A stretch of 64,000 nt of DNA from Undaria pinnatifida (lineage: Eukaryota; Sar; Phaeophyceae; Laminariales; Alariaceae), in assembly GCA_012845835.1 (NCBI GenBank), contig JABAKD010000027.1, forward strand, positions 15,286,073-15,350,072, in the 5' to 3' direction. The notes under the pieces are model-generated. The model saw only the letters and a list, made by a program, of their open reading frames with translations. It did not search any database and was not told the DNA's origin. The first letter of the stretch is position 1. Each line of letters starts with the position of its first letter. The translations under genes and the position numbers were made by a program. Below, in pieces: positions 12,023 through 22,490 of this stretch.

Positions 12023-12334
12023 TTCATGCATAGCTGTGGTCGTATTGCCATGTACCCTCGCATCGCTGCAACGCCGGTCTCGGCAAGGACAACGATGGCG
12101 TCAAGGGTGTCACAGTGGTTCGTGGCCAAGAGAGAAAGGCAGAAGCATGACGGCAACACTGATCATCATCATCATCGTCATACTCACCATCGTCGTGTAC
12201 AAAACACACACACTTCGTATGACCGTAAGTATGCCCTACTGTGTCGTACCGGGTACACCAAAAACTTCGAAAAACACGACGATAGCGATCTGATCAAGCG
12301 GCTATTACAGATGACCATCACACAATAACTAGAA

Positions 12335-12735
12335 CCGACGAGAGTCATCCTTCTGTAGTGCGGTAGGGGGGAAGGTGTACTCAGTTTGTGCATGGCCGTA
12401 GTCGACCGACCATAGATCCTCGCATCCCTACCATACCGGGACAGAGCACGTCGGGTTTTCACCAACCAGGCAGACATTGCTTGCACCAAGTGCGAAGCAC
12501 CGTGAGGTGTTCGGCGGGCCGCATGTAGGGTGAACTGCGTCCCTCCAAGAGCCGCTCGTGGGACGGACTTGTTCGGCACCTTGTGCCTACTTTCTTGCTT
12601 ATGGATGGCAGCGCCAATGAGCTACTTTGTTTTCTGGTGTGGCCGCTCCAGAGACAGCAATGGGTATTACTATGTAACTGCCTCGTGGATGCCTTGCGGT
12701 ATTCACACTACGTGACGCGATCATTCTCCCAGTAG
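12335..12735 (+). repeat. Dispersed repeat, family W (copy 1, inverted relative to copy 2)
   Basis: About 390 bases match the reverse complement of 27965-28330. Shared blocks include CATAGACCCTCGCATCCCTA-like, CACGTCGGGTTTTCACCAAC, GGACGGACTTGTTCGGCACC-like and GGTATTACTATGTAACTGCC-like. Small open frames in both copies end in related residues (TASWxPxxxHTT), which follows from the DNA similarity and does not show coding. Confidence 0.85.
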
Positions 12736-12905
12736 GAGGGTCCCTATTGAGGTCAGTCGCGCGATTGAACACCATGTTCCTTTGCGGACGTGGGCTATTT
12801 TGAGGTGCTGCTAGTTTAATAGTTTAGTTTTGCCACATGAACCCGCACTGGCGCGGTAAGCTACGCTGCGCCAGGAAAAACTGTGAAAGTCTCTTCGTCC
12901 GTGAG

Positions 12906-12935
12906 GTATAGGCCACTCGCGCGAGTGGCCTATAC
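12906..12935. other. 30-bp perfect palindrome
   Basis: The bases from 12906 to 12920 are the exact reverse complement of 12921 to 12935, with centre CTCGCGCGAG. It has no spacer, so it would extrude as a cruciform or fold as a 15-bp hairpin in RNA. No flanking gene explains it. Confidence 0.9.
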
Positions 12936-13019
12936 ACGGTAGTGACAATGGGGGTTGCCCTCTGTCGTCGTAGCCTTGGTCCCATGGTGGAGGTGCAGCG
13001 GAAGTTTCCGAGCTTCTGG

Positions 13020-13235
13020 CATGAGTAGGAGCTCAATGTCTCACCCGCCCGAAACATGACTTCGGTGGCATTCGCTCGCGCAAATCCGGCCAATGCTCCT
13101 ACGCACCAGTCCCGAAAACGAATGCACTTGAGCGTAAATATCAGGCTAACCGGTAGTTTTACTCGCTTGAGGAAGTCAACCGGACAGAAGCGTTGCACCC
13201 AAATTTGAATCCCCCGCTCTGTGATGACGCAGGAA
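13020..13235 (+). repeat. Dispersed repeat, family T (copy 3, lacking the microsatellite)
   Basis: Starts at GAGCTCAATGTCTCACC and continues with CCCGAAACATGACTTCGG, CGCGCAAATCCGGCCAA and CGTAAATATCAGGCTAACCG in the order of the other two copies. The CAT/CAC block is absent. Confidence 0.75.
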
Positions 13236-14549
13236 AAAACCTTAGGTGTTTCCACGTTTTCTTCTATTCATGTTAAGTCCTGTCCTGTTTACCGTGTTCC
13301 CCTGTACTACGAAGGTCACTTAGCAACACAAGTGTCGTCACAATGCTGCGCACGTATGGCAGAGCGCTACACCAGGTACACGACAAGTCGGACACCACAC
13401 GTACCCCAAAAGCTCGGGCTGTTTCGTGAAATCAACGCTCGAATCATCGGTTGGTTTTCGACGTGCTTTCCCCTCCGAAGCCCCACAACGCAGTTCGTAT
13501 GTATCGTCGACGGAAAAACGGCTTAGGGCATCGCTCGGACTTGGTTCGCCTGTGTATTGAATAGTTGATTTCTTACCATGTCGTCACGAGCCGCTTTTTC
13601 GAATAAAATGATATTTGTTGATCCCCCTTCTTCTATCCATGTGCGGCGTCACACTATCCCGTTATTGTACCTTGTTTCTCCACCTTGCTTTTGCCGCCCA
13701 ATCAGCCCGGGTGTACCGTAGTTGCGCTGTCTATACTTGCATCTCCCTGTTTTTTTGGTTTGTCCGACATTGCGACCCTTTTGTTTTTTGTGTTGTTGAC
13801 GCTCAAGCCGCACATGGTTGGATAGCAAAGCGGGGGCAACTTACCTCTGGTGCGGCATTATGGTTGGGGGTCATAATGTAGGATACGAGCATAACCAACC
13901 TTACCCCTCACCCCAACCCAACCATTCAAATCTTCCGGCTAGTCCTCTTCGTCTCGTACATATGATATAACAGCAGTATGCGTCTAACATTAAGATAGTG
14001 TTGAACAAGCGTCCTTCTTAACAGACGCGAAAAAACACACGATGATTCCTGACAAAACTCCATGATTCCTGGTACTGGTTCGTGAAATTCTGAAATATCA
14101 ACGTTTTTTAACACAAGAAAAAAAAGATCACACGTTTTTTGCGCCCCCTCTTTTATTTTGATAATCCTGAAAACGATTTCGATCGAACGCTTTCGAAACT
14201 ACCGCCAAAAAAAAATCACACGATACCTACTTGCTGACAAAATCTCACGATTCATACAAGAGAAAAGCCACATTTTTTTTTTTGTCGCGATTGTGGTGTG
14301 TTGGATAGGGAATGACCCTACATGGCGAACGTCTGCGGTGTGCTCGGCAAACGTTAAAAAAAAACAGCGAATAAATGCTATGATACGACGGGGATGCATC
14401 TACTTTTTAGCTGCCGTTCCTTCCTCGCTTGATGAGGTGCGCTGCCTTACCTCCCCCCAAGAGAAACAGAATGTTACAGACAAAATGGACGCTTACATAT
14501 CCACGATGGGACGATGGGGGCAGCCCGTTTAGGGGAAAAAAAACAACAA
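13236..14549. other. No gene recognised
   Basis: Short open frames only. One at 13615-13881 (+) is hydrophobic and Cys-rich but has no recognisable motif. Poly-A and poly-T runs are common from 14100 to 14400. Confidence 0.4.
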
Positions 14550-14665
14550 CGTTTTTTGAGTGACGGGGCTCCTTAACGCCCTTGCAACTAGAAACCCTTT
14601 TTGAGGTAAAACGTACTTGAAGTTAGTACAGGGAGGGATTTTAGGGCTCCAAAGGGGTTAAGACA
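14550..14665 (+). repeat. Dispersed repeat, family U (copy 1)
   Basis: Contains GACGGGGCTCCTTAACGCCC, CAACTAGAAACCC, ACTTGAAGTTAGTACAGGGA and GGGCTCCAAAGG. The same ordered words appear at 16065-16155 (+) and, reversed, at 19190-19320. The word GACGGGGCTCCTTAAC also opens the repeat at 45855. Confidence 0.65.
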
Positions 14666-15345
14666 CACCCTACGCTACAGGTGCACCGCACGACTTTTAA
14701 TCTGAGGTTTCCTCGCTTGAGGAGCTTTGAAGTTTTTAAACCTCTGCCTAAACCTGATTTGGGGGAGAAAACTAAAGCGGTCACACACAGCAAGCAGCAC
14801 CAGCACCCGATGAGCAAGCCCAGATGTGACTCCTACCGCTGTATCCTGATGTGTCATAGGTGTGCAACGAGAATGGCGACGTGAAAAATATGCGAACTTC
14901 CGGCGATTTTGTGCCAAGGAGGAGTCCCGTCGTTCAGAAACCGTTTATCGCAGCAAAAGTGATACCTCTTTTGCAGCATGTGTCTTCACTCAAAATCGTC
15001 GGAATCAATGCCATTCTTGATTTGCACTCTACGACTATTTTTAGGCGTATCTAGGTCATTATATGGGTTTGGTGATCGGATTGCACTTCCGCTTTAGTCT
15101 ATACCGTTAATAGGTCACTCTTTGGGTGTGAGAGTATTTTATGAAGTGCCCACCCCTTAGAAGGCAAGAAAAGAGCCCAGTGCCCCTCCACCCTAGAACA
15201 CACGTCATATCCCTCGCTACAGTAGGTATACCCCATGAAATGGCGTTTGGCCACAAACCCAAATAAGAGTCCATCGGTAGAGCTTTCCTCACTCGAAGTC
15301 AGTTGCACCCCTGTTGTGGCAATTTTTTTTTGGGGGGTACCGCAG

Positions 15346-15376
15346 CACAACACAACACAACACAACACAACAACAC
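15346..15376. repeat. (ACAAC)n microsatellite
   Basis: Six consecutive CACAA units followed by a CAA interruption. It lies next to the GGGTC-rich block. Confidence 0.9.
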
Positions 15377-15384
15377 AGTTCCCA

Positions 15385-15720
15385 TGGGTTTGGCGGGTCA
15401 TGACCCGTCCCAAGACAAGAAAATACGACAACAACGCAATTCTCAGGGGTTTGGGCGGGTCATGACCCGTCCCGTGGGTCAGGTCAGGAGGTTCCCAACA
15501 TATCCGGCGGCGAGTCGGTTCGGATCAGGACGTATTCGAAATATCACGGGTCGGGTCGGGTCGGGTCGGGTCGGGTCGGGTCGGGTCGGGTCGGGTCGGG
15601 TCGGGTCAGGTCAGGAGATCTAGTTTCACGGATCGGGTCGGGTTAACCTGACCCCTGATCTGACCGGACCCGACCCGACCCGCCCCGCCCCGCCCCGACC
15701 CGACCCGACCCGACCCGCGA
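15385..15720. repeat. GGGTC pentamer arrays in inverted arrangement
   Basis: Two copies of the palindromic word GGGTCATGACCC at about 15399 and 15458 are followed by about twelve GGGTC units (15548-15606) and, 60 bases on, by a complementary CCCGA array (15666-15717) with a CCCGC interruption. The two arrays can pair with each other into a long GC-rich hairpin. No coding role. Confidence 0.9.
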
Positions 15721-16064
15721 AAAGCACTGGGTCAAACAAGGGTGACGCACGCTACGGAAGGAGTACAGGCAGCGCCCCTACATTAGGCGAAGGCTCCAGA
15801 CCTCAGTTGAGAAGGCTCCCCGTTCCCACCCCCACCGCACTCAAACCCTGACATCGAGAGGAATTTGAAACGTGCAGCCCCGGGTGAAAAACCATACTAG
15901 GGCTGAGGGTACAAGATTTTAGCGGTATCTATGAAGGTCAGACCTTAACTTGATCAGCAGAGATATAGACGGTTGGTCTATAGCTCAAGCAGATAGCGGA
16001 TACCTAGTGGAACACCTGGAGGCATGACGCGTGCAACGATAGAGGTGCGCCACTTTTTTTATGA

Positions 16065-16155
16065 GACACGCCTTCACAACTGGAAACCCGTTTTTGGGGA
16101 CAAAATTACTTGGATGTAATATAGGGAGGGGTTTGAGGGCTCTAAAGGAGAGCTC
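16065..16155 (+). repeat. Dispersed repeat, family U (copy 2)
   Basis: Shares CTTCACAACTGGAAACCCGT, TACTTGGATGTAATATAGGG and GAGGGCTCTAAAGG with the copy at 14550-14665, in the same order and orientation. Confidence 0.6.
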
Positions 16156-16205
16156 TGTGCTATTGGTATCTCACAAAAAAAACTGATTTTGAGAGTAAAC
16201 TGAAA

Positions 16206-16430
16206 GTGCAGGCCGATGAAAAAAAACATGGCTTATGTATAAAAAACATTAATGATGCGAAACAAGAATGGCATTCCAACGATTTTATTAATAGTATGAA
16301 TAGGGCTGACCCCTTTAGAGCCCCAGATCCCTACCTGTACTACCTTTGTAAGGGCATAGAGCGGGGACACAGAGTGTCCCCTGCAGGTCTGCCAATTGAA
16401 CAGTTCCTCGGAGAGTACTCACTTTCTTAG
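16206..16430 (+). CDS. Unrecognised short ORF at the end of a repeated element
   Basis: A 74-codon open frame (no ATG at its start) that ends in PIEQFLGEYSLS. The DNA coding for the last 20 or so residues lies in a repeat whose other copy is at 22983-23160 (-), where GPPADLPIEQ-like residues can be read but frame continuity is lost. It may be the C-terminus of a protein once encoded by the mobile element that owns the adjacent palindrome at 16485-16510. I cannot assign a function. Confidence 0.25.
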   Translation: MQADEKKHGLCIKNINDAKQEWHSNDFINSMNRADPFRAPDPYLYYLCKGIERGHRVSPAGLPIEQFLGEYSLS

Positions 16431-16512
16431 CCTCAGGAGAGACGTATCTTTATTTGATTTCGCCAGAGCCCCGGATGACTTCTGAGAACGGAGGCACGCG
16501 CCTCCGTTCTGT
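16340..16512 (+). repeat. Dispersed repeat ending in a GGAGGC hairpin (copy 1)
   Basis: About 165 bases match the reverse complement of 22983-23158. Shared words are GGGGACACAGAGTGTCCCC, TGCCAATTGA, CTCGGAGAGTACTCACTTTC, GGAGAGACGT and CCGGAT.ACTTCTGAGA. It ends with a perfect 11-bp stem (AGAACGGAGGC, loop ACGC) at 16485-16510. In the other copy the stem differs in sequence but is still fully paired, so pairing rather than sequence is kept. Confidence 0.8.
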
Positions 16513-16566
16513 TTTCTGACTAACCCGAATAGAAAATGCCAACCTTATCATCCGAAAACCGGCCGA

Positions 16567-16617
16567 ATTATCTCCCTTAAGATAATTACAGGCCTTTCGA
16601 GGCCGTACCTTAACACT
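16567..16617. repeat. 51-bp direct repeat, left copy, bordering the integrase relic
   Basis: AATTATCT, a short spacer, AGATAATTACAGGCC, TTTCGAGGCCGTA and CTTAACAC recur at 19122-19172 with few changes. Two inverted pairs lie inside it (AATTATCT/AGATAATT and GGCCT.CGAGGCC). The 2.5 kb between the copies holds the integrase fragment. They could be remnants of terminal repeats or a separate small element inserted twice. Confidence 0.75.
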
Positions 16618-16619
16618 AG

Positions 16620-17494
16620 CCCGTGATGAGCCGCATATGCAGAAATATGGGAGATTGGTGGAAACTCCTGTTCTACGAACTAGACCATGAGTCGAAGATG
16701 CGGCCCCTCAAAACCCACTCCCACACCTCTAACGGCATGGCTATGGAGCCAAGAACACGCGAAGAAAGCAGTTGAAGGAAACGCAGACCTTACAACAAGG
16801 CAAACCACCTATCAAAAACCTGCCGCGTAACGCCGATGTGGCGGGGGGGGGGGACAGAAAAGGCTCTAGAACCTGCCGCATACCACCGGTGTGGCGGGGA
16901 GGGGCAGAAAAGGCTCTACGACAAACCAACCACAGAAAGTTTACTATGGCGAGGCGAGCCCTCGTCGATATGGAGGGGAACACAGGCGCTAATACAAGGG
17001 AGAAGTCATACCAAAAACCTCCCGCGGGCCATCGGTATGGCGACGGGTTAGACGAGGAAACGACAAATATCCTGGATGAAAGGTGGCCTCACCTACAGCC
17101 CCACGAGGGGGGGAAGTGTTTAGCCGGAAAAACAGTAGAACAAACACAACACAAAAAAAGCACACAGGCCCGTACGTATCCCTGTACCACGTGACGCGCG
17201 AACAGAGTACCCTGGTCGCCCCCCGGCTCTGGGCTGAGGAGGGCGTCGGCAGGGCGAAATTCAACAATGACGAAAAAGCGACAGTCCTGCGCCTCAGACA
17301 GTGGCGTTTTACCCGAAGCCTGGCCGACACTAAGCAGGGGGGTCGACAGGACGAAATAAAAAATGGAAAGAACCGCCCCAAAACCAGACCAAGACTCTCG
17401 AAACACCACGAATAACCCAAAAACAAAGACTCAAACTTCCTAAGCCAGAAAAAAAAAAGTGGAGAACTATCGAGGAGCGGTGGCGGCTTGAAAG
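16620..17494. repeat. Short tandem block and unassigned DNA before the integrase relic
   Basis: At 16795-17045 the words CAAACCACCTATCAAAAACC, AACCTGCCGC and ATACCAAAAACCTCCCGCGG recur with an imperfect period, as does GGCGGGG followed by CAGAAAAGGCTCTA at about 16843 and 16893. The rest up to 17494 shows no recognised domain. No reverse transcriptase or RNase H motif was found. Confidence 0.5.
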
Positions 17495-19122
17495 TCAACT
17501 GGCCACGGTCGCGCCTCGAGATTCATCTACGTTACGTTGGATCCCCCGAAAAAACGCGCTGGCGATGTGAACTTGCAGGCACCAAGAGCCTCGTACGGCT
17601 CCAGTCGATTTCGTGTAGCGCGCCGGGGGAGGAGGAAGTTTAATCGGTCCCGGGTCGTCCAGAAAGCGGACCAGGTATACCTTGTCCTCGGTAGTGCTCA
17701 CACTGATGTTTCGAAGCCGCCATAACCCACCGTCTCCCTTGTAACAAACGGCTCCCTTCGGAAGCACCGTGTCGTGGTAGCGACGAAGCCAATCGGCGCG
17801 GGGAACACAAGCGTAGCCCGGCGCTAGAAAACGTTCCCCGTTGTTGCGGGAGAGCTCGCGCTGTGCCGCCCCGATCCGCATTTGGCGGTAGAGGCGGTTG
17901 GTTTGGCAATGCTGGTCCGGGCTTCCGGCGTAATAACGCATGATGTGGGAGCGAGAGAGGTGAAGGACTGATGACCGGTGATTTGCTCCACCTCCAGCCG
18001 TTGGAGAGAGGTCGAAATGTCGTCTTGAGTGACGTGGTACGGCGGGGACTTCTTGGAAAAATTGCTGAGCACGTACTGCGTCAGCCCCGCCGGTAGGTAT
18101 TTGGGCATGTCCCCGCTGTCGTGGGAGTTGGCGCAGGGTTTGCAGCGCTCGATGGCCACACGCCAACGAGCGTCCGAACCGGGCAGGTCGGAAGGGAGAT
18201 ACAAGTAGAGGAGGTTGCTCCCGAGCGGCGAACCGCCCGGGGTCGCGGCGGCGGAGCAGGCACCGACTGCCAGGGTCTTGTGCTGGCCCGTCCTGCTAAG
18301 CACGAGTTTGGCCTTGAGTACCTTGGCGTCGGTGTTCGCCTTCACACCCTGGCGGATGGTGGAGGCAGAGTTGTACACCCATGCCCAACCACCCGTAGCG
18401 AAGTTAGGTGCTGGACGCAGCGCGTCGGCGAGGGCGGAGTTTCTGCGGTCAAGACGAAAAATGGCGAGAGCGTGGTGTGCGCGGACAGTGTCGTTCGCAC
18501 GCTTTGGCCGGTCGGTGGTCAAGTCGCAATAGGCCAGGTGGTCACGGGCCAGGCTCTGGTGTCCCACGATGCCAGTGCGGTCGAAAACCATCAGGGGGAG
18601 ACGTGGGAGTCTGCCCATGTGGACCTCGTTCGGCGCCGGACCTGTCGCCGCGCTGACGGAATTGTTGTAAGCGAATTCGACGTGAGGAAGATGCAAGTCC
18701 CAATCGTCTTGTCGCTCGTTGACGACCGTAGCCAGCATTTGGGCCATAGTGTGGTTTACCCGCTCAACGCCCCCGTTACATTTGGGATGATAGGAGCTTG
18801 TATCAAGCTTGTACACACCCAACAGCTGATATACAGCTTGTGAAAGCTTGGAGCAGAACTGCAGGCCGTTGTCCGAGAGTATGGTGCGCGGGCACTCCAG
18901 CAAGGGGATGTATTGGTTCACCAGGATATCGGCTGTACCCTCCGCGGTGAACTCAGCGGCAGTGACGGGGAACATGTCGGCTCGAGGACTGAAGCGATCC
19001 GTGAATAGCAAGATGCACGTGTTGCCTCGTGGTGTGACCGGGAGGGGGTCGAAGCAGTCAACACTGACGGCGACACCTGGACCTGTCGGTAGAGGCATTG
19101 AGATGATTGGCCAACCAGCCAA
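17495..19122 (-). pseudogene. Ty3/gypsy-type retrotransposon integrase, truncated and frameshifted
   Basis: Minus-strand frame 19122-17824 encodes an integrase core. Counting from the frame start, the catalytic triad is Asp22 (VSVDCFD), Asp84 (ILSDNG) and Glu120 (GGVERVNH); 35 residues separate the second Asp and Glu, the DD35E signature. A GPY/F-like segment (KLVLSRTGQHKTLAVGAC) follows near residue 265. The similarity then jumps to a second frame (about 17965-17495; YAGSPDQHCQTNRLYRQM through VYLVRFLDDPGPI), so a frameshift lies near 17960-17990. The frame has no ATG near its start, and the N-terminal zinc-binding part is missing exactly where the 51-bp direct repeat begins. No reverse transcriptase, protease or gag is nearby. 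It is a dead fragment of an LTR retrotransposon. Confidence 0.9.
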
Positions 19123-19172
19123 ATTATCTCAATTCAGATAATTACAGGCCTTTCGAGGCCGTATCTTAACAC
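19122..19172. repeat. 51-bp direct repeat, right copy, bordering the integrase relic
   Basis: Right-hand partner of 16567-16617, in the same orientation. The integrase similarity stops at this repeat. Confidence 0.75.
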
Positions 19173-19189
19173 CTTGAAGTGAATTAGTC

Positions 19190-19320
19190 ATGAAGGATTT
19201 CCAGTTGTAAAGGCGTTAAGGAGCCCCGCCATCCAGAAAACGTTTTCGCCAAAAAGAGGTACACCTTAATAGATCTATCGTAGCGCGCGTCCCTCCCTCG
19301 GTAATGGAGACACGTCAAGT
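19190..19320 (-). repeat. Dispersed repeat, family U (copy 3)
   Basis: On the minus strand it reads GGCGGGGCTCCTTAACGCC, TTACAACTGGAAATCC, as in the plus-strand copies at 14550 and 16065. It adjoins the right 51-bp repeat. Confidence 0.6.
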
Positions 19321-20235
19321 CAGAAATGTCTTTTTTGCTCAAAAGTGCTGACTGACTTCTATCGTAGCACGCGGGTCTAATATTAATATTCTTATTCAAA
19401 ACGTGGAACCTCGTCTTCTTGATATATTCCCCTCCTATTGATACCAACTACCTGGTATCACATAATATTTTTGCGCATTCTGCCTCCCTCCTCCGTCAAC
19501 GTCTGTGCGTGTTCTTCAGGTTAATCTGATATTTCCAACCATCTAAATCCACCGCAACCTGTTGACAGTTGTGTCCATGCCGGCGCCTCCTGAGAGCCAA
19601 TTTTGTCAAGATACGGTCAGTCAAGAGAAAACGCCCAGCGGTCGAGCGTGCCAACCAACCGTTTCACACTGAAACCTAGTAGTTTGGCGTCAGTCAAGGC
19701 AACTTTTCGGAAAACTGCCGTCGGTCAAGGGGTCGAAGGGCCGCCTCCTGACATCCTTGCCTGAGAGAGACAATCTCTCTGGTCACCAACAAACAAGCGA
19801 CAGGTTATACGCATTGCGAATGCAGCAAGCAAGGTGATGATGTGGACATGCACTTGCCAATGCGCAATGAACACCAGGAGGGCGAAACATGCCCAAGCCA
19901 GCACACCAGACTATTTTTAAGGAATTAGGAAAAAGGATGTCCAACTCACACCTCGAGCACTCCTCATAGCCGTTCGGACATGCCCACTCAAAGCGGCCCC
20001 ATTTCATCCGATGGTAGACGGTAAAACCGACCTGCAACCGAAGTATCAGTTCATACAGTGAAAAAGTTATGTGGGCTTGGGGCTGATTATGCGTTATATA
20101 TGCAGTTGATGATATCGCTCGTAATTCTCCGATGCCGTAACTGCTGTGAGTTTGTCCGATAGTCCCCCCCCCACCCCCCTTTTCGGTGTAATTTTATTGA
20201 TAATAATAACACATACTACATAATACTCGGAGTAA
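19321..20235. other. No gene recognised
   Basis: Short unsupported frames only. A C run (CCCCCCCCCACCCCCC) lies near 20164-20179. The palindrome TACCTGGTA is at 19449-19457. Confidence 0.4.
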
Positions 20236-21790
20236 TGTGTGTGTGTGTGTTCTTCACATTAAACCGTTCTTCTACTCGTCGACATCCAGCACACCCAGTG
20301 TCCGTACTGATTCTTCACCCTAGAAAGATCAGCTCTGTGGTCACAAGCCACGACACAGAGATAATGCATCGTAATGCATTCGACAACGCAATGTCATGCC
20401 CTAGTACTGGGTACGACAGGCACAACATACATACGTCAGCAACAGAAATACATTGGAAGAGAGAAATACGAAATAAACAAAAACAAAAACAAAAACAAAA
20501 ACAAAAAACAAGAAACAAAATAAGAAAACAAATAAAAACAAAGATAAAAATAAAAACAAAAAATGAAACAAACAAAATGAAGGGGAAATCGAAGAAACAA
20601 CCCAACCGCAAAGGAGAGCCAAAGCTCGGAAAAAAAAACATAATAAAATGAAATAAAATAAAGTAAAGTAAAACCAAAATAAGATAATCCGAACACGAGC
20701 CAAAAACCTGGACACGCAAGGAGGGAACAAAGGGGAAAAAAATACCCCAGAGAAAGACGAAAAGTGCTATGTACCTACTAGTCGGCCTGGTACCTTGCTA
20801 CCCTGCCTGCCATCTCCTTCCTGCCTTCGTCCACCGCGGTCTCCCTTCTATTCCTCCTGTTGCCCCCCCTGCCCCCATTCCCTTGGACGGCTTTCCTTCT
20901 ACTCCTCCTGTTTCCCCCCCTCCCCCCTTTGTGTTCTTCTCATTAAACCAAAATACCTTGTAAAAGAGAGAAACAACGAAAGAAACCAAGACAAAATAAA
21001 TAAATAAATAAATAAAAAGGGGAGCCAAAGCACGGGAGATAGAAACATACCCCGAGCATGAGCCAAAATGGACATGCAAGGGGGAAAGGAAGGGAAAAAA
21101 AAATACCCCGGAAAAAAGAAACAAGTAGAAGAAGGAAGGCTGGGAGGGCCAAATAAAAGAGGCTCGTCACCTACCCACCATGCAAGACTCCCTTCATAAG
21201 GATAAGAAGGGGAAAGGGAAAGAGGGGAAAGAAAAAAAATAAAATAAAATAAAATAAATAAATTCACGGAAAAATCAAAGTACCAAGACATCACATTCCG
21301 AGCAGCCGCAGCAGTTGGCGGTACGAGTGGCATAGATAGAAAGGTTCCACCTACTAGTCGGCCTGGTACCTTGCTACCCTGTCTGCGGTCTCCTTCCTAC
21401 TTTCATCTACCGCGGTTTCCCTTCTACTCCTCCTGTCCCCCCCCCTGCCCCCATACCCTTGGGCGGTGTTCCTTCTACCCCTCCTGCTGCCCCCCCTCCC
21501 CCCGTTCCCTTCGACACCACCCACGGCGGATGCGCGGCGCTGTCTACTCAGCTTTGCCTCATCCTCGTGCCACCTGCCCATGAACCGTTCAGCTGCTTCG
21601 AGGACCCCCCGGTACCACTTGCCCACCTTTTTTGCTGCAGTGGGCCACAGCGCGGTCCCAACTCCAAAAACTAAGGGGGAGTGTTCCGTTGATCCCTCGT
21701 TGGCTTTGAACACCCTAAGGTCCTCAGCTATGGCTCTAGGCCAAGTCTTAAGTTGTCCGCCTGGTTTCGGGTTCTCCCCACCAGCGATCG
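20236..21790 (-). mobile_element. 5'-truncated non-LTR-like element L1, left arm of a 1.55-kb inverted repeat
   Basis: This arm is the near-identical reverse complement of 24623-26177. Read on the minus strand it has the 3' part of an ORF (21354-21790), a 3' region of about 1.1 kb containing A/T-rich homopolymer-like runs, and an end TTTAATGTGAAGAACACAC followed by (AC)n. A constant 3' end with variable 5' truncation and a terminal microsatellite is typical of non-LTR retroposition. Within the arm the 3' coding block also recurs 570 bases downstream (20786-20930 against 21356-21505). No reverse transcriptase domain remains, so assignment as LINE is inferred. Confidence 0.75.
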
Positions 21791-21875
21791 TAATAGATAA
21801 CAATAATAGACAAGAATAGAGGATGTGATTTTTTCTTGCCATCTGACAATCAAAATGCGGCATAATAAGCTCCAA
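21354..21875 (-). pseudogene. C-terminal ORF fragment of element L1 (left arm)
   Basis: The last 145 or so residues are shared with the ORF at 24577-25059: from TIAGGENPKPGGQLKTWP through LRVFKANEGSTEHSP, TALWPTAAKKVGKWYRG and FMGRWHEDEAKLSRQRR, then a Gly/Arg-rich region with GGRGG and RRSRRETA repeats, ending RVARYQAD. The first 28 residues come from flanking DNA and are not conserved, so the true N-terminus was lost by truncation. A Trp/Arg-rich globular block followed by a Gly-Arg-rich tail might bind nucleic acid, but I do not recognise the family. Confidence 0.5.
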
Positions 21876-22490
21876 GGTCGATTATTCATACCTGGTACTT
21901 CACAAGCATTCCCACATAAATAAAAAGAAGAACACGTGTTGTGTGGGAACGCGGTGATTGGCCTCTTCTTGCTTATCTTTTTTTGTTTCTATATATAGTT
22001 GTTCTTCCTCTACAGTACAAAAGGAATACCCGTCGTACGAACTGCAAGTAAGTATGGTTGTCTGCGAGCTACGTATTATGCCGGTTTCTATTTTATTGTT
22101 TTCGAGGGTATCCCTCCCGCCTCCCCCGCACGATTCTTACGTTATTGTGTTTTGTCAACCATGCTAAATAACCCTAACTCTATAACCCATACGAAATACC
22201 GATCGAAATGGCCCCTGATTACATCATCAATCACTGCGGTCAAACTGGCGGGGTAAAATGGTTAGAAATGTCGAATAGAAGTGTGTGTCACCCCCTGCGT
22301 TCTTTCCCTCGACTTATTATTTTATTTTTTTCATACCAGGTATTCTTCTTTGCGTTCTTCGTTGCGCGCAAGTGCTTTGGGCTGCTGCTGCATTTTTTTG
22401 CTACTGTATTGCCAAAATTTCACCTTGAAGCAGCTGCAGTAGTTCGTGTTCATTGCGTTTTTTTGGCAAAATGCATGCCGTATGGCCAGA
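21791..22490. other. Spacer between repeat arms, no gene recognised
   Basis: Start of the unique spacer between the inverted arms. TACCWGGTA palindromes lie at 21889 and 22334. Around 22030-22090 the words GAACTGCAAGTAAG and GCGAGCTACGTATTATGCCG resemble the TGCAAGCTGCGTGRTACG motif of repeat family Q. Nothing else is recognised. Confidence 0.4.

Noticed and set aside
13615-13881. Hydrophobic Cys-rich frame of 88 codons
   Set aside because: No motif, no plausible start context and no conserved copy.
20315-20730. Hydrophobic Phe-rich frames suggesting membrane proteins (also at 23584-23949 and 25664-26099)
   Set aside because: They translate T-rich runs in the 3' region of element L1 and change frame between copies through indels.
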